A stretch of 33,146 nucleotides of DNA from Rickettsiales bacterium (lineage in GTDB: Bacteria > Pseudomonadota > Alphaproteobacteria > Rickettsiales > JALZUV01), in NCBI GenBank assembly GCA_023301245.1, contig JALZUV010000087.1, forward strand, positions 1 through 33,146, read 5' to 3'. The notes under the pieces are model-generated. The model did no database searches. It worked only from the letters and a program-made list of their open reading frames with translations, and was not told the DNA's origin. The stretch's first letter is position 1; each line of letters opens with the position of its first letter. Made by a program: the position numbers and the translations under genes. Shown here in pieces: positions 9,499 through 18,356 of the stretch.

Positions 9499-10212
9499 GT
9501 GACCTCTTCCCAATACCACATCGGCGGCTACTACTGGTCAACGACATTTCACAAAACCTTGATACTACAAAAGATCGAAGGTACTGCATTCAAACTCAAA
9601 GATGCAGACGGAAAAGACTACCAAGAGTTAAACCCCAACACACTCATATGGGTAGAGAAGCCCATCCCAGACGGAAAACCCGAACCTGCACAGACGAGCA
9701 AGATAACTAGCGGGGAGCCAGACGTAAACGGACGCATGAAGCGCTCGGACTACGATAGTAAGCTGCACACCACCATGCGCGAAGACGCCATTATAGCCGA
9801 CAGTGCATTTACTGGCCTCGGCGTCGAGATTGAGTTTTCTTACTACGTCGGCTATAACTTCATGGTAGGTAAGCGGGAAGTGTCAGGCTTGCTACTGATG
9901 CACTCAGCCGCCGCATACCACAGACAGACAAACGCCGTGCTAGCCTTTCTTAAAACGGCTAGTAAAGAACAACCTAAAGTCACCTTCAAGCACTTTATGG
10001 AATTACCTGAACAGCAGATAATGGCTTACTTATCGCAAAGCTTACAAGCTCACTGTGTAAAATGTGTTGACTTAAACTTCGAAAAAGGGCAACTAACTAT
10101 CGAAGCACAAGATGCCTTTGCCAAAAAAGCGATGCAACGCGACACAGACGACTATTTAAAAAGCGCTGGAAGTCTACGCGACATCATAGAACAAGTCCTT
10201 AAAGGGACTTAA
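9499..10212 (+). CDS. Hypothetical protein (GTG start)
   Basis: 237 aa; GTG after TTAGGAG. Confidence 0.75.
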   Translation: MTSSQYHIGGYYWSTTFHKTLILQKIEGTAFKLKDADGKDYQELNPNTLIWVEKPIPDGKPEPAQTSKITSGEPDVNGRMKRSDYDSKLHTTMREDAIIADSAFTGLGVEIEFSYYVGYNFMVGKREVSGLLLMHSAAAYHRQTNAVLAFLKTASKEQPKVTFKHFMELPEQQIMAYLSQSLQAHCVKCVDLNFEKGQLTIEAQDAFAKKAMQRDTDDYLKSAGSLRDIIEQVLKGT

Positions 10213-10302
10213 AAGAGCACGTTGCTCCGTGCAAAGTCCCCTGCATCCAAACCTGTAAAGGAACAGAGGTGCGGGGGCACCCAACAAAGGTTGTAAACGT
10301 AC

Positions 10303-10647
10303 ATGGGAAAGTACCAAATAAAACTAGAAGATGGAACCCTAGTAGACATCCTGCCCTCTGCGATGAAAGTTCCTTGTATAGATTGCCCTTTCCATGATAA
10401 CGGACATATGGCGGCAAGCCTAGGCACAGCCCGAATGGCTGAGATCACCGAACACGCTACAGACGGCGGCTTCTTTCCTTGTCATAAATCCACGGGCGTA
10501 GATGGTAAGAAACTCGACGAGCGCATACCCAAGGAATTGCAATACAGACAATGCGCTGGCGCTATACGCGTAAAGGACGCGGCTGGCACAACTGGCGAAG
10601 ATTACATACGCAAACACCGAGACCCGAATTACGTTAGACCTACTTAG
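10303..10647 (+). CDS. Cysteine-rich protein, possibly metal-binding
   Basis: PCIDCPF...FPCHKS...QCAGA resembles CxxCP..CH..CAG domains such as DUF6283. Confidence 0.7.
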   Translation: MGKYQIKLEDGTLVDILPSAMKVPCIDCPFHDNGHMAASLGTARMAEITEHATDGGFFPCHKSTGVDGKKLDERIPKELQYRQCAGAIRVKDAAGTTGEDYIRKHRDPNYVRPT

Positions 10648-10658
10648 CAAACGTTTGC
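10647..10658. repeat. Palindrome GCAAACGTTTGC (overlaps stop codon TAG)
   Basis: Exact match. Confidence 0.95.
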
Positions 10659-10769
10659 GAAGCGGATGACTACTCTAAACCTCTTGCACCCTTTACCTAA
10701 ATTTGCTTATATCTAATCAACGGGACAGCACACCGCATATCCCTAGCCAAAACTGCATAGGAGCAACAA

Positions 10770-11171
10770 ATGGCAGCAAAACGTAAACTCGTGAAAACGA
10801 AGACAAAAGAAAAAACAGCACCTAACAATGATGCGCCCGCAACTATCCGAAAGGCACCCCGTATCACTCACGATATGTCACCTTCGTATAGCGGCACCTC
10901 GTCAACAATCACGTCCCGCATGTCTAGGACGCCGATTGACTTCTCTCGGTTCAATACAATCGCCGATGCGAAATTGACGGCTCGTGACCGTTCCGCTATC
11001 AATGACCTTGCGTCAACTTACGGAAAGCGACAGTTCCAACGAGGCAACTTGGATACTGGTATCCTACGCCGACTTGGAGCGCGGGGCATTATTGCGCACG
11101 TCTCTGGGAGCGACGTTTCCCTAGAGACACGCTTCAAGCTTACCCCTCTGGGTATTCGGGAAGCTGCGTAG
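10770..11171 (+). CDS. Basic hypothetical protein
   Basis: ATAGGAGCAACAA-ATG; basic N-terminal tail; followed by a terminator. Confidence 0.7.
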   Translation: MAAKRKLVKTKTKEKTAPNNDAPATIRKAPRITHDMSPSYSGTSSTITSRMSRTPIDFSRFNTIADAKLTARDRSAINDLASTYGKRQFQRGNLDTGILRRLGARGIIAHVSGSDVSLETRFKLTPLGIREAA

Positions 11172-11199
11172 TTCCACCAACGCCCCCTGAGTGGAACAG

Positions 11200-11226
11200 G
11201 CCCCCAGCTTAACGGTTGGGGGTTTT
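11200..11226 (+). terminator. Rho-independent terminator
   Basis: CCCCCAGC-TTAAC-GGTTGGGGG then TTTTT. Confidence 0.75.
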
Positions 11227-11310
11227 TCTTTGTCATAGGCACGTCTAAAATCATTGCTAAGCCTTGTCGGATTTGCTACATTAAATTATAACCACAGCGG
11301 AGCACACGCC

Positions 11311-11652
11311 ATGTCACGACCATTCACACTAAGACGCATGCCCAAACGTTTTCGGGATGCAGACTGCCCTGAGGGCGTACTCGATATCTTTGACGAGGGA
11401 CCAGACGGAAGCGCCGACCGATACACCGTCATATACACGAGAGTTATGGGCGATACCTTCTCTCGCTACGTAGGTTATCGCGGTATGTCCAGCCACCCGA
11501 CACACCCACAAGGTATAGGGATTTACGGGGAATTCAAAGTTCACGAATGTATGAACTACCGACGAGCCTGCGCAAAGAAACGCGTTAAATGGTCTGACCT
11601 ACCCAAAGACGTTAGAGCCGTTGTACTTCACGATTGCAAAGACGATGCGTAG
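11311..11652 (+). CDS. Hypothetical protein
   Basis: CGGAGCACACGCC-ATG supports this start over the ORF-track start at 11254. Confidence 0.65.
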   Translation: MSRPFTLRRMPKRFRDADCPEGVLDIFDEGPDGSADRYTVIYTRVMGDTFSRYVGYRGMSSHPTHPQGIGIYGEFKVHECMNYRRACAKKRVKWSDLPKDVRAVVLHDCKDDA

Positions 11653-11920
11653 GCAATCTATACGAGAAGCTAGGACACCTACGACAGGCGTACTAGCACC
11701 CTCCGTAATGCGTTTTGTTTTCGAGGGTAACGGTTACGAGTATGAAGCTTTCGGGGAAACAGCCTCTATGGCCATGGACACGCTAGGTGACAAGGTATTC
11801 AACCTAGGAAACTCGGGCGACCTTATGACAGCCACTGATGCCCACGGCAACAAGACTATATTCGAATTTCACGATATGGGCATAGATATATTCGAGGATG
11901 GGCATAGTTATGAAGCGTAG
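11645..11920 (+). CDS. Hypothetical protein, paralogue of the next gene
   Basis: MRRQSIREAR start; shares LGDKVFNL and FEF.G segments with 11910..12377. Confidence 0.65.
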   Translation: MRRQSIREARTPTTGVLAPSVMRFVFEGNGYEYEAFGETASMAMDTLGDKVFNLGNSGDLMTATDAHGNKTIFEFHDMGIDIFEDGHSYEA

Positions 11921-12377
11921 ACGCCGCCCCATAAGGAAGGTCAAGTATCACAACGACCCATCACGTATAGACGAGGCTAACCAGCTCCTATCGTGCTCAC
12001 AGCACCAAATGCCTGATTGCTCTTTGTGCAAGGCTATACGGGAACGTCGTACGCTAACGGGCGAGGAGTATTTAGCGCTAAGTGAGCTTGATACACTCTT
12101 CGTACCAGACAAACTAACCCCACCCCTGATAAAGTACACTTTCTCAGGCAGCGGTCTCACCTTTAAGGCTAAGGGCTTTACACCTATCCATGGTGCAGAG
12201 CGCTTAGGCGACAAGGTATTCAACCTCGCATGGACGGGGGAGACCTTTATATGCACGGACCCCGACCAAAACGAAATAGTATTGGAATTCCAAGCCAGCA
12301 ACTCCGTGGGGGATGACGATACCATAATCTACCACAGCCCGCCCAAAGAAAAAGAGAAAGACGACGAAGGATGGTAA
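11910..12377 (+). CDS. Hypothetical protein, paralogue of the previous gene
   Basis: MKRRRRPIRKVK start overlapping the upstream stop; LGDKVFNLAWTGETFICTDPDQN. Confidence 0.65.
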   Translation: MKRRRRPIRKVKYHNDPSRIDEANQLLSCSQHQMPDCSLCKAIRERRTLTGEEYLALSELDTLFVPDKLTPPLIKYTFSGSGLTFKAKGFTPIHGAERLGDKVFNLAWTGETFICTDPDQNEIVLEFQASNSVGDDDTIIYHSPPKEKEKDDEGW

Positions 12378-12631
12378 ATTTTGGCAACAAAGTAAAAGCA
12401 AGGGTAGCCGCCCGAAACGCGGGTCGCACAGAACGCAAACGTTTGCTAAAGTCTTTCCCTGACGGGGCCAAGCCACAGATCACAACCTTTCACGACGAAG
12501 CTGGAGCTATCCTTATTACATTGACTACCATAAAAGCCTTGGATAAGCATGTACGAGCTGCTACTATACAACAGCACCCGCGCACCAGATACGTTTACGA
12601 CGCAGCGGGTTTCATAGGAGCAACCACATGA
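12371..12631 (+). CDS. Small basic protein
   Basis: ORF overlapping both neighbours by a few bases; MVNFGNKVKARVAARNAGRTERKR. Confidence 0.6.
   Translation: MVNFGNKVKARVAARNAGRTERKRLLKSFPDGAKPQITTFHDEAGAILITLTTIKALDKHVRAATIQQHPRTRYVYDAAGFIGATT
12435..12446. repeat. Palindrome GCAAACGTTTGC (within CDS)
   Basis: Exact match. Confidence 0.95.
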
Positions 12632-13368
12632 CAGACTACGTTAAGAAAATACTTTATCGCGGGCATACCATTTGCCTCTACCAAGATACAGACCCCATAA
12701 ACCCCGTAGAAGATTACGACCAATTCGGGACTATGGTATGCTGGCACGGGCGCTACAGTTTAGGCCACGACCACACCTACGCAAACCCCGACGAGTTCTA
12801 CGCTGCACTTTATGATGACATGCCCTGTTCCAAGCCGCAGTGGTATGAAGAGCAAGGCGAAGACGGTGCGACACAGGAGCAATGGGACGCAATTAAAGCC
12901 AAAGTTCGAAAGGCTCACGTTATCCTACCCCTTTACCTTTATGACCACAGCGGCATCACTATGAGGACAACGGCCTTCTCTTGTAGCTGGGACAGCGGAC
13001 AGGTAGGCGAGGTTTACGTTACCCGTGAGGACGCCCTTAAGGAAAGCACAGGCACCTATCTCAGTAAAAGTGTCAGAGCGAATGCCGAGCGCATAATGAA
13101 AGCTGAGGTAGAAACCTACGACCACTACCTAACTAATACATGTTACGGCTATGAGGTGTTCCAAGGAGATCACATGTCTTCCGATGACGATGACCTAGAC
13201 AGCCTCGACGCGCTAGATAGTTGCGGCGGCTATCTAGGCGATTACGATAACAGCGGAGTGCAAGACCAAGCCAAATCTTTCATAGACGCACAGCACCGCC
13301 CCCCAAAGGCTAAGACAGCTTACAACTTCACCGCCGCAGACATTGACGCAATCGTAGCTTCCACGTAA
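12628..13368 (+). CDS. Phage hypothetical protein (LPLYLYDHSG...WDSGQVG type)
   Basis: 246 aa; VILPLYLYDHSGITMRTTAFSCSWDSGQVGEVYV. Confidence 0.8.
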   Translation: MTDYVKKILYRGHTICLYQDTDPINPVEDYDQFGTMVCWHGRYSLGHDHTYANPDEFYAALYDDMPCSKPQWYEEQGEDGATQEQWDAIKAKVRKAHVILPLYLYDHSGITMRTTAFSCSWDSGQVGEVYVTREDALKESTGTYLSKSVRANAERIMKAEVETYDHYLTNTCYGYEVFQGDHMSSDDDDLDSLDALDSCGGYLGDYDNSGVQDQAKSFIDAQHRPPKAKTAYNFTAADIDAIVAST

Positions 13369-13376
13369 GATAGGTA

Positions 13377-13730
13377 ATGGACACCCAACCACCCAGACTG
13401 CATAGCCGTATGCTACGAGACGATTTAACGTTGGACGACGGCAAGTTGCAGCTCTGGGACGGTTGGGACAAACTAGTAGAGGCGGAATTCGACACACCCT
13501 TTACGCACGAAGATTGGATAGACAGGAATGCCTTAATCGTCAGGAAGCTTATCAAAATAATATACGAAGACTACATTGACAGAAAAACCCGCAGTGACTT
13601 GATTACATTGCTTAACCAGTACCACGCCGCATTTGAAAGGCCTTACCGATATGGAACCCCAGACCAGCATACTACCCTCAACAGTGCTAGGCCTCGTAAT
13701 GGATTACGGGACATTTATTACCTCATATAA
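13377..13730 (+). CDS. Hypothetical protein
   Basis: 117 aa ORF in the operon. Confidence 0.55.
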   Translation: MDTQPPRLHSRMLRDDLTLDDGKLQLWDGWDKLVEAEFDTPFTHEDWIDRNALIVRKLIKIIYEDYIDRKTRSDLITLLNQYHAAFERPYRYGTPDQHTTLNSARPRNGLRDIYYLI

Positions 13731-13944
13731 GGTACGCAAGGATGGTGTTAAATACGTCATAGACAAGATGAAAGAGGGCAAGGTTATTGGCGTGCTAGGC
13801 GGAAGAGAACGCCATATACATACTCAACAGATACGCTTGCGGAATATTTTCGAGAGACATAACCCACCTACCCCCGCTAGCACCGCCACGGCCTACCTTG
13901 TGTACCCTTGCAACAAGATACAATTTAAACACTTGGGGTTTTAG
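13651..13944 (+). CDS. Hypothetical protein; start uncertain (13651 or 13699)
   Basis: ORF ends in a TAG overlapping the downstream palindrome. Confidence 0.55.
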   Translation: MEPQTSILPSTVLGLVMDYGTFITSYKVRKDGVKYVIDKMKEGKVIGVLGGRERHIHTQQIRLRNIFERHNPPTPASTATAYLVYPCNKIQFKHLGF

Positions 13945-13955
13945 CAAACGTTTGC
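13944..13955. repeat. Palindrome GCAAACGTTTGC
   Basis: Exact match. Confidence 0.95.
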
Positions 13956-13993
13956 TACCTTAAATAAACAACAACCACGCGGAGCAAACGCAC

Positions 13994-14674
13994 ATGAAAT
14001 ACGTACCCTTAGTCGCTAAACGTGACGGCATAGACAGCAGCCAACTAGGCTGGTCGCTCGCAAACGCGAGATCAAACTTCGAAGGATTTATGACTGCTTT
14101 CGGACCTACCACGGGTAGGCTACTCGCCCACGATATTATTGAGCACCAGAACGGCGCATGGGCGATAGGTACTGTTGCCGACGAGCTAGAAGCCATCGGA
14201 GCCATGTATTATGTGCGGGGCTACAACGGTCAACTACACAACCGACACCATACCTGCGAAGACACAATGGCCACGGACATACACTCTACCTTTGTTGATA
14301 GTATCCACTACGAAGAGTTGTATATGCCACGCATACACAGGACCTATTCTTGCGAAGACTTCGACCCCCAAATAGACGACGTATTCGACCGAGCACGGCC
14401 CCTGCTTAGGCACGAGATGGAGAATAACGAACACGTTGATATCCTGCGCATACAAAACTTCTTAGAGCGGACCCGCCACTATATGCGCCGAGGTTACCGT
14501 AAAGCGAGAAAGCGCTTCGCTAATGAAGGCCAAGCGGGGGATTACTTCTACCGTGTTAAAGACGCGGGGAACCGCCTAGGTAACCCAGACTACGAAGGTC
14601 AGCGGGCCTATATCGGATACACTCTGTACGAAAGTAGATGCCGCGTAATAGAGGAACCAGACTATGGCCTATAA
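13994..14674 (+). CDS. Hypothetical protein
   Basis: CGGAGCAAACGCAC-ATG, 226 aa. Confidence 0.8.
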   Translation: MKYVPLVAKRDGIDSSQLGWSLANARSNFEGFMTAFGPTTGRLLAHDIIEHQNGAWAIGTVADELEAIGAMYYVRGYNGQLHNRHHTCEDTMATDIHSTFVDSIHYEELYMPRIHRTYSCEDFDPQIDDVFDRARPLLRHEMENNEHVDILRIQNFLERTRHYMRRGYRKARKRFANEGQAGDYFYRVKDAGNRLGNPDYEGQRAYIGYTLYESRCRVIEEPDYGL

Positions 14675-15032
14675 ACGTGTAATCCCACGGGACCTATTCA
14701 ACGAAGCCAAGCTACTAAAGTGCCTAGGCATGATAGCCCTTATTGCACACGAGAAGGGACTACCTAATTCGTGGACGTTAGAGCACAGGAACGGATGGGA
14801 AGCATTCACTATACAGCAGGACAACTCAGATGGTTCCCTATATTGTGGGAACGTTTTTCTGCGACATACCCCAACAGCTAAGACGTTGTTATTTAACACG
14901 CCGTTAAACTCTAGGGAACCTCACCCGCTCTATATCATTAGACAGAGCGACGACGAAGTTATTGAGGTTTTCGCTATGGATGGCACCCTATCCTCACAAT
15001 TCATCCTGCACTTAATGGGGGTCACAGCCTAA
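14664..15032 (+). CDS. Hypothetical protein
   Basis: 122 aa, overlaps the upstream gene. Confidence 0.7.
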   Translation: MAYKRVIPRDLFNEAKLLKCLGMIALIAHEKGLPNSWTLEHRNGWEAFTIQQDNSDGSLYCGNVFLRHTPTAKTLLFNTPLNSREPHPLYIIRQSDDEVIEVFAMDGTLSSQFILHLMGVTA

Positions 15033-15235
15033 TGGCCATACGCCGCCGCCTAACGGGTACGGGTGAGGTTACGGCTTACGCGGGTTCATCCCCCGTCCAA
15101 TCGTTTAAAAGTCTAGCGGAGGCTATACGTGTACTCTCGCCGCGCTATAACTGCTCTTTCCCCATGGTCACACTGCTGCTAAAGAACAAGCACGGAAAAA
15201 CGTTGCACACACTATCATGGACACCCTACTTCTGA
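15032..15235 (+). CDS. Small basic protein (MAIRRR start)
   Basis: TAATG coupling. Confidence 0.6.
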   Translation: MAIRRRLTGTGEVTAYAGSSPVQSFKSLAEAIRVLSPRYNCSFPMVTLLLKNKHGKTLHTLSWTPYF

Positions 15236-15441
15236 TGCCCATACGCAAACGTTTCGGCGACACACACAAGTACACACTCTGGGAATGCGATAATGAAATA
15301 GGACCTTGCAACACCCAAGCCGAAGCGGCTGACATGGCGGTAGCAGACCACTCAAGGGCTGGCCGACCTTTTCAGATGCGGGACGCAAATGGGAATATAG
15401 CATGGGCCTTTGTTACGAAAACAATGGATAGACGAAAATGA
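15235..15441 (+). CDS. Small protein with MPIRKR N-terminus
   Basis: TGATG coupling; preferred over the ORF-track start at 15217. Confidence 0.65.
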   Translation: MPIRKRFGDTHKYTLWECDNEIGPCNTQAEAADMAVADHSRAGRPFQMRDANGNIAWAFVTKTMDRRK

Positions 15442-15653
15442 TTGAAAAAGATATTGACGATAAAACAAATCAAGAATGCGTCTGCGACTATTGCAAAACA
15501 ATCCAAGGACAATTCAACGTATTTGACCGAGAAGACTTTTTAGACATGGTTGAGATACTAAAGTCTAAAGGCGTCCGCATACGTAGAATGCACGGCGTGT
15601 GGCATCACTGGTGCTCCCCCGAATGCGAACTGGGATGGTTACACGATAATTGA
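15438..15653 (+). CDS. Small putative zinc-binding protein
   Basis: CVCDYC...WHHWCSPEC. Confidence 0.65.
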   Translation: MIEKDIDDKTNQECVCDYCKTIQGQFNVFDREDFLDMVEILKSKGVRIRRMHGVWHHWCSPECELGWLHDN

Positions 15654-15678
15654 TATATCGAAAGCGCTGGTAATCGCT

Positions 15679-15690
15679 GCAAACGTTTGC
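15679..15690. repeat. Palindrome GCAAACGTTTGC
   Basis: Exact match. Confidence 0.95.
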
Positions 15691-15725
15691 TACCTTAAAT
15701 AAACAATAACCACGGAGCAAAAGCT

Positions 15726-15959
15726 ATGACACCCGAACGCGCAAAACAACTTGCCGTACTCGCCCTGAGAGATAAAATCGTCGTCAATAAACGACAACTC
15801 GCCAAGATGCGAAAGTACCTGCCAGCCAACGCAGGACCCGACAACTTCGAAGTAGCCGCATACGCGGAACTACAATGTATTGTCGCGGAGCAAACAGCAG
15901 CAGCCAACCTACTAGGAAAAGGCAACACAATCCTGCTATACCCCAAAGAGAGCGCGTAA
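15726..15959 (+). CDS. Hypothetical protein
   Basis: ACGGAGCAAAAGCT-ATG. Confidence 0.7.
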   Translation: MTPERAKQLAVLALRDKIVVNKRQLAKMRKYLPANAGPDNFEVAAYAELQCIVAEQTAAANLLGKGNTILLYPKESA

Positions 15960-16247
15960 ATGGCCCGAGATAACGACGCACCAAACCCACATGTACCCTT
16001 ACGGGCCATACGAAACGCAACCCTTGTCACGGCCAAACGTATTCACGCAGACCACGGCTTTGTTAACTGCACGGCAATGATCGACGGTAAGCAAGTCGTC
16101 GGTCACACGATTTATAATTTCAACCAGCCCGAAGTCGCGGGTATTGGGTGTGCCGCACAACAGCGCCTCGACGAGATCGCAGCCAAGAGAGCCAGACAAT
16201 GCGCTGCGGCTATCACGGACGAGTTGAAGCTCGTCAACAAGTTTTAG
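15960..16247 (+). CDS. Hypothetical protein
   Basis: ATG directly after the upstream stop, 95 aa. Confidence 0.65.
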   Translation: MARDNDAPNPHVPLRAIRNATLVTAKRIHADHGFVNCTAMIDGKQVVGHTIYNFNQPEVAGIGCAAQQRLDEIAAKRARQCAAAITDELKLVNKF

Positions 16248-16249
16248 TC

Positions 16250-16402
16250 ATGGCATGGCCCATCGAAAAGAGCGGCGCGTTCATCGACGGTGAATACGTT
16301 TCCGCAGAAGAGCTAGAAGCAGCATCGGACTTTTACGAGCGCGTAGTTACACCTCTTGCTCGGGGCGAAGTACCCAAAGCATATAAGGACGAAAACAAAT
16401 GA
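16250..16402 (+). CDS. Small hypothetical protein
   Basis: MAWPIEKSGAFIDGEYVSAEELEAASDFYERVV; starts 3 nt after the upstream stop. Confidence 0.55.
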   Translation: MAWPIEKSGAFIDGEYVSAEELEAASDFYERVVTPLARGEVPKAYKDENK

Positions 16403-16881
16403 CTGTAATGAAAATGCAAGACTTCATGGAAACGCATATCTGGCCTTGCTGGATACACGGCAAGGAAGTGAAACGCGTAGAGACACCAATGCTGTTTCCC
16501 GTGGACAAGGTATACGATGTATTCTTCTTCGATGGCAAAGTAATAACCGTACCCCACGACCAACTCGTATCCCTAGAGGGTTGCCGACACAATCCCAAGC
16601 AAATATACGCGGGGGACGTAGATGGTTGTAAACGTATGGATACCCTGCCACCACTCGCAGTAGAAGACACGACACTTTTAACGGTTGTAAATCACGAGCA
16701 TGTATGCTTTGACCTACCTTATAAGAAGGACCAGAGTACGTTACAATTCTTGAAGGACAACACAGAAAGTATAGCCCCTCACTTATTGCGGTATGGTTGT
16801 ACTTTTCACATTCGGTTCCCTGACAGTCCAAAGCTCTTCCCCATCACATGGCACCCGCAAACGGGCTTCTCTCACCTATAG
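16399..16881 (+). CDS. Hypothetical protein
   Basis: 160 aa, ATGA coupling. Confidence 0.7.
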   Translation: MTVMKMQDFMETHIWPCWIHGKEVKRVETPMLFPVDKVYDVFFFDGKVITVPHDQLVSLEGCRHNPKQIYAGDVDGCKRMDTLPPLAVEDTTLLTVVNHEHVCFDLPYKKDQSTLQFLKDNTESIAPHLLRYGCTFHIRFPDSPKLFPITWHPQTGFSHL

Positions 16882-16896
16882 GTACTAATTACACGC

Positions 16897-16961
16897 TGGA
16901 CCACTTCGCAAACGTTTGCTAAAAGCGGGTAACAACCACAACGCGGAGCAAACGCAATGAC
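16897..16961 (+). repeat. 65-bp leader repeat, copy 1
   Basis: Identical to 20493..20557. Confidence 0.9.
16908..16919. repeat. Palindrome GCAAACGTTTGC
   Basis: Exact match. Confidence 0.95.
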
Positions 16962-17184
16962 CGAATACACATTTCACGTATTTCTAAACGACCCAGATAG
17001 TAACGTGTGGGCGCAAGAAGTAACAGCCACACACAAAAAAGACGCTATACAAAAAGCCATTGAGACTTGCATAGCCGAGTGCCGAAGGAACGAAATAGGC
17101 TTCGAGGGTTACGATGGCCCCGACGACGTTAACGCCGACAACTTCGAAGAATTTAGCTGCATAAGAGGCGGGGAGCGAGTATAA
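16957..17184 (+). CDS. Small hypothetical protein
   Basis: CGGAGCAAACGCA-ATG leader. Confidence 0.75.
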   Translation: MTEYTFHVFLNDPDSNVWAQEVTATHKKDAIQKAIETCIAECRRNEIGFEGYDGPDDVNADNFEEFSCIRGGERV

Positions 17185-17696
17185 TGGATACGAAACTTTA
17201 CGAACCCCACAGAGACACCGACATTGAAATCGTGTCTAACGAAGACTTTAGGACAAGCGGACTGCGCTTTGCCAATACAGCTAAAGAGGGTGACATCATA
17301 CGCGCTTTCGACTTCCGACCTAGCGCAGACAGGTCAGACCAATGGGTGCAGGGGAAAGTATATCGGTATATCCGAAAGCATGGCGTCTTATTCTACGAGG
17401 TACAAATCTCCGACGCCAGCGAGATAAACCATCGCATAGGCCTAATGATACTCGTACCTGCGGGCCTCGCTTGTGGTGATTGGGAAACACGCATTACGCT
17501 GCAATCCACGGCACAGCCCTTGTTCACGCACCTATTCACTATCCCTTGTCCGTCTGCTATTGATATCGACCACATTGATATAATGCACAGCACAACGGCT
17601 AACACATTTGAGGCTATTTACTACGATAAGGACGGCAAGATAATGGACACTGCCTTACTTGACAATCTAGCCCGACTAGAACTACCTTTCGCCTAG
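17184..17696 (+). CDS. Hypothetical protein
   Basis: TAATG coupling, 170 aa. Confidence 0.75.
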   Translation: MDTKLYEPHRDTDIEIVSNEDFRTSGLRFANTAKEGDIIRAFDFRPSADRSDQWVQGKVYRYIRKHGVLFYEVQISDASEINHRIGLMILVPAGLACGDWETRITLQSTAQPLFTHLFTIPCPSAIDIDHIDIMHSTTANTFEAIYYDKDGKIMDTALLDNLARLELPFA

Positions 17697-17705
17697 GAGA
17701 CGATA

Positions 17706-17918
17706 ATGACTTACCAACATATAACCCCAGACCAGCACGAGCGTATCAACGCCATTGTAAAAAAGCACTTAAGGAAGCGTGATAGGTCCACACACGAGAT
17801 GCGTTATCAGGACTGCGAACGACTAGGTATGGATGCCGTCAATAAATACTGCCGAACGGAAGGTATACCAACCCTCGGCACACATATGGTAAACGCAGCA
17901 ATCGCGTTGGCAGGCTAG
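17706..17918 (+). CDS. Small hypothetical protein
   Basis: CTAGGAGACGATA-ATG. Confidence 0.65.
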   Translation: MTYQHITPDQHERINAIVKKHLRKRDRSTHEMRYQDCERLGMDAVNKYCRTEGIPTLGTHMVNAAIALAG

Positions 17919-17927
17919 GGGACGGCA

Positions 17928-18266
17928 ATGACTAAAGGATTAACAAGCGGACGCGGCAGCGAAGTAAACCGCGCTAAGATCGGTGGCACAACAACGCTAC
18001 TAGGCGACCCTACAAAGAAACGTGAGAAGCCATATACTATCCTACTATTTCCCGGAGGGCATGTAGAAGTAGCCCGCTGCGAAGACGGTAGCTACTGGGT
18101 CCACGTTGCGACCAAGGAAACCCCCGACTGCGCCACAGCCAAGATCACCAACGCCCGTGTAGACGCGGAAGGGCGGTACTGCGACGAGACAAATGGAGCA
18201 CTGCAAGCGGAGATAGACAAGGGCGGGGTCAACCATATCGCCTTCCTTGTATCCCCACCCAAGTAG
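17928..18266 (+). CDS. Hypothetical protein
   Basis: GGGGACGGCA-ATG, 112 aa. Confidence 0.65.
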   Translation: MTKGLTSGRGSEVNRAKIGGTTTLLGDPTKKREKPYTILLFPGGHVEVARCEDGSYWVHVATKETPDCATAKITNARVDAEGRYCDETNGALQAEIDKGGVNHIAFLVSPPK

Positions 18267-18309
18267 CGCCCGTTAACCATACTTCCTTACGGAACCTTAG
18301 TTACTATCC

Positions 18310-18356
18310 GTTAGCTTACACCTATCGGCGGAATTCACCGCCCATAGGAGCTAACC
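18310..18356 (+). promoter_or_regulatory. SD-sequestering leader hairpin upstream of the cell-wall hydrolase
   Basis: GTTAGCT-taca-CCTAT-c-GGCGG-aattca-CCGCC-c-ATAGG-AGCTAAC; the 3' arm contains TAGGAG. Confidence 0.7.
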
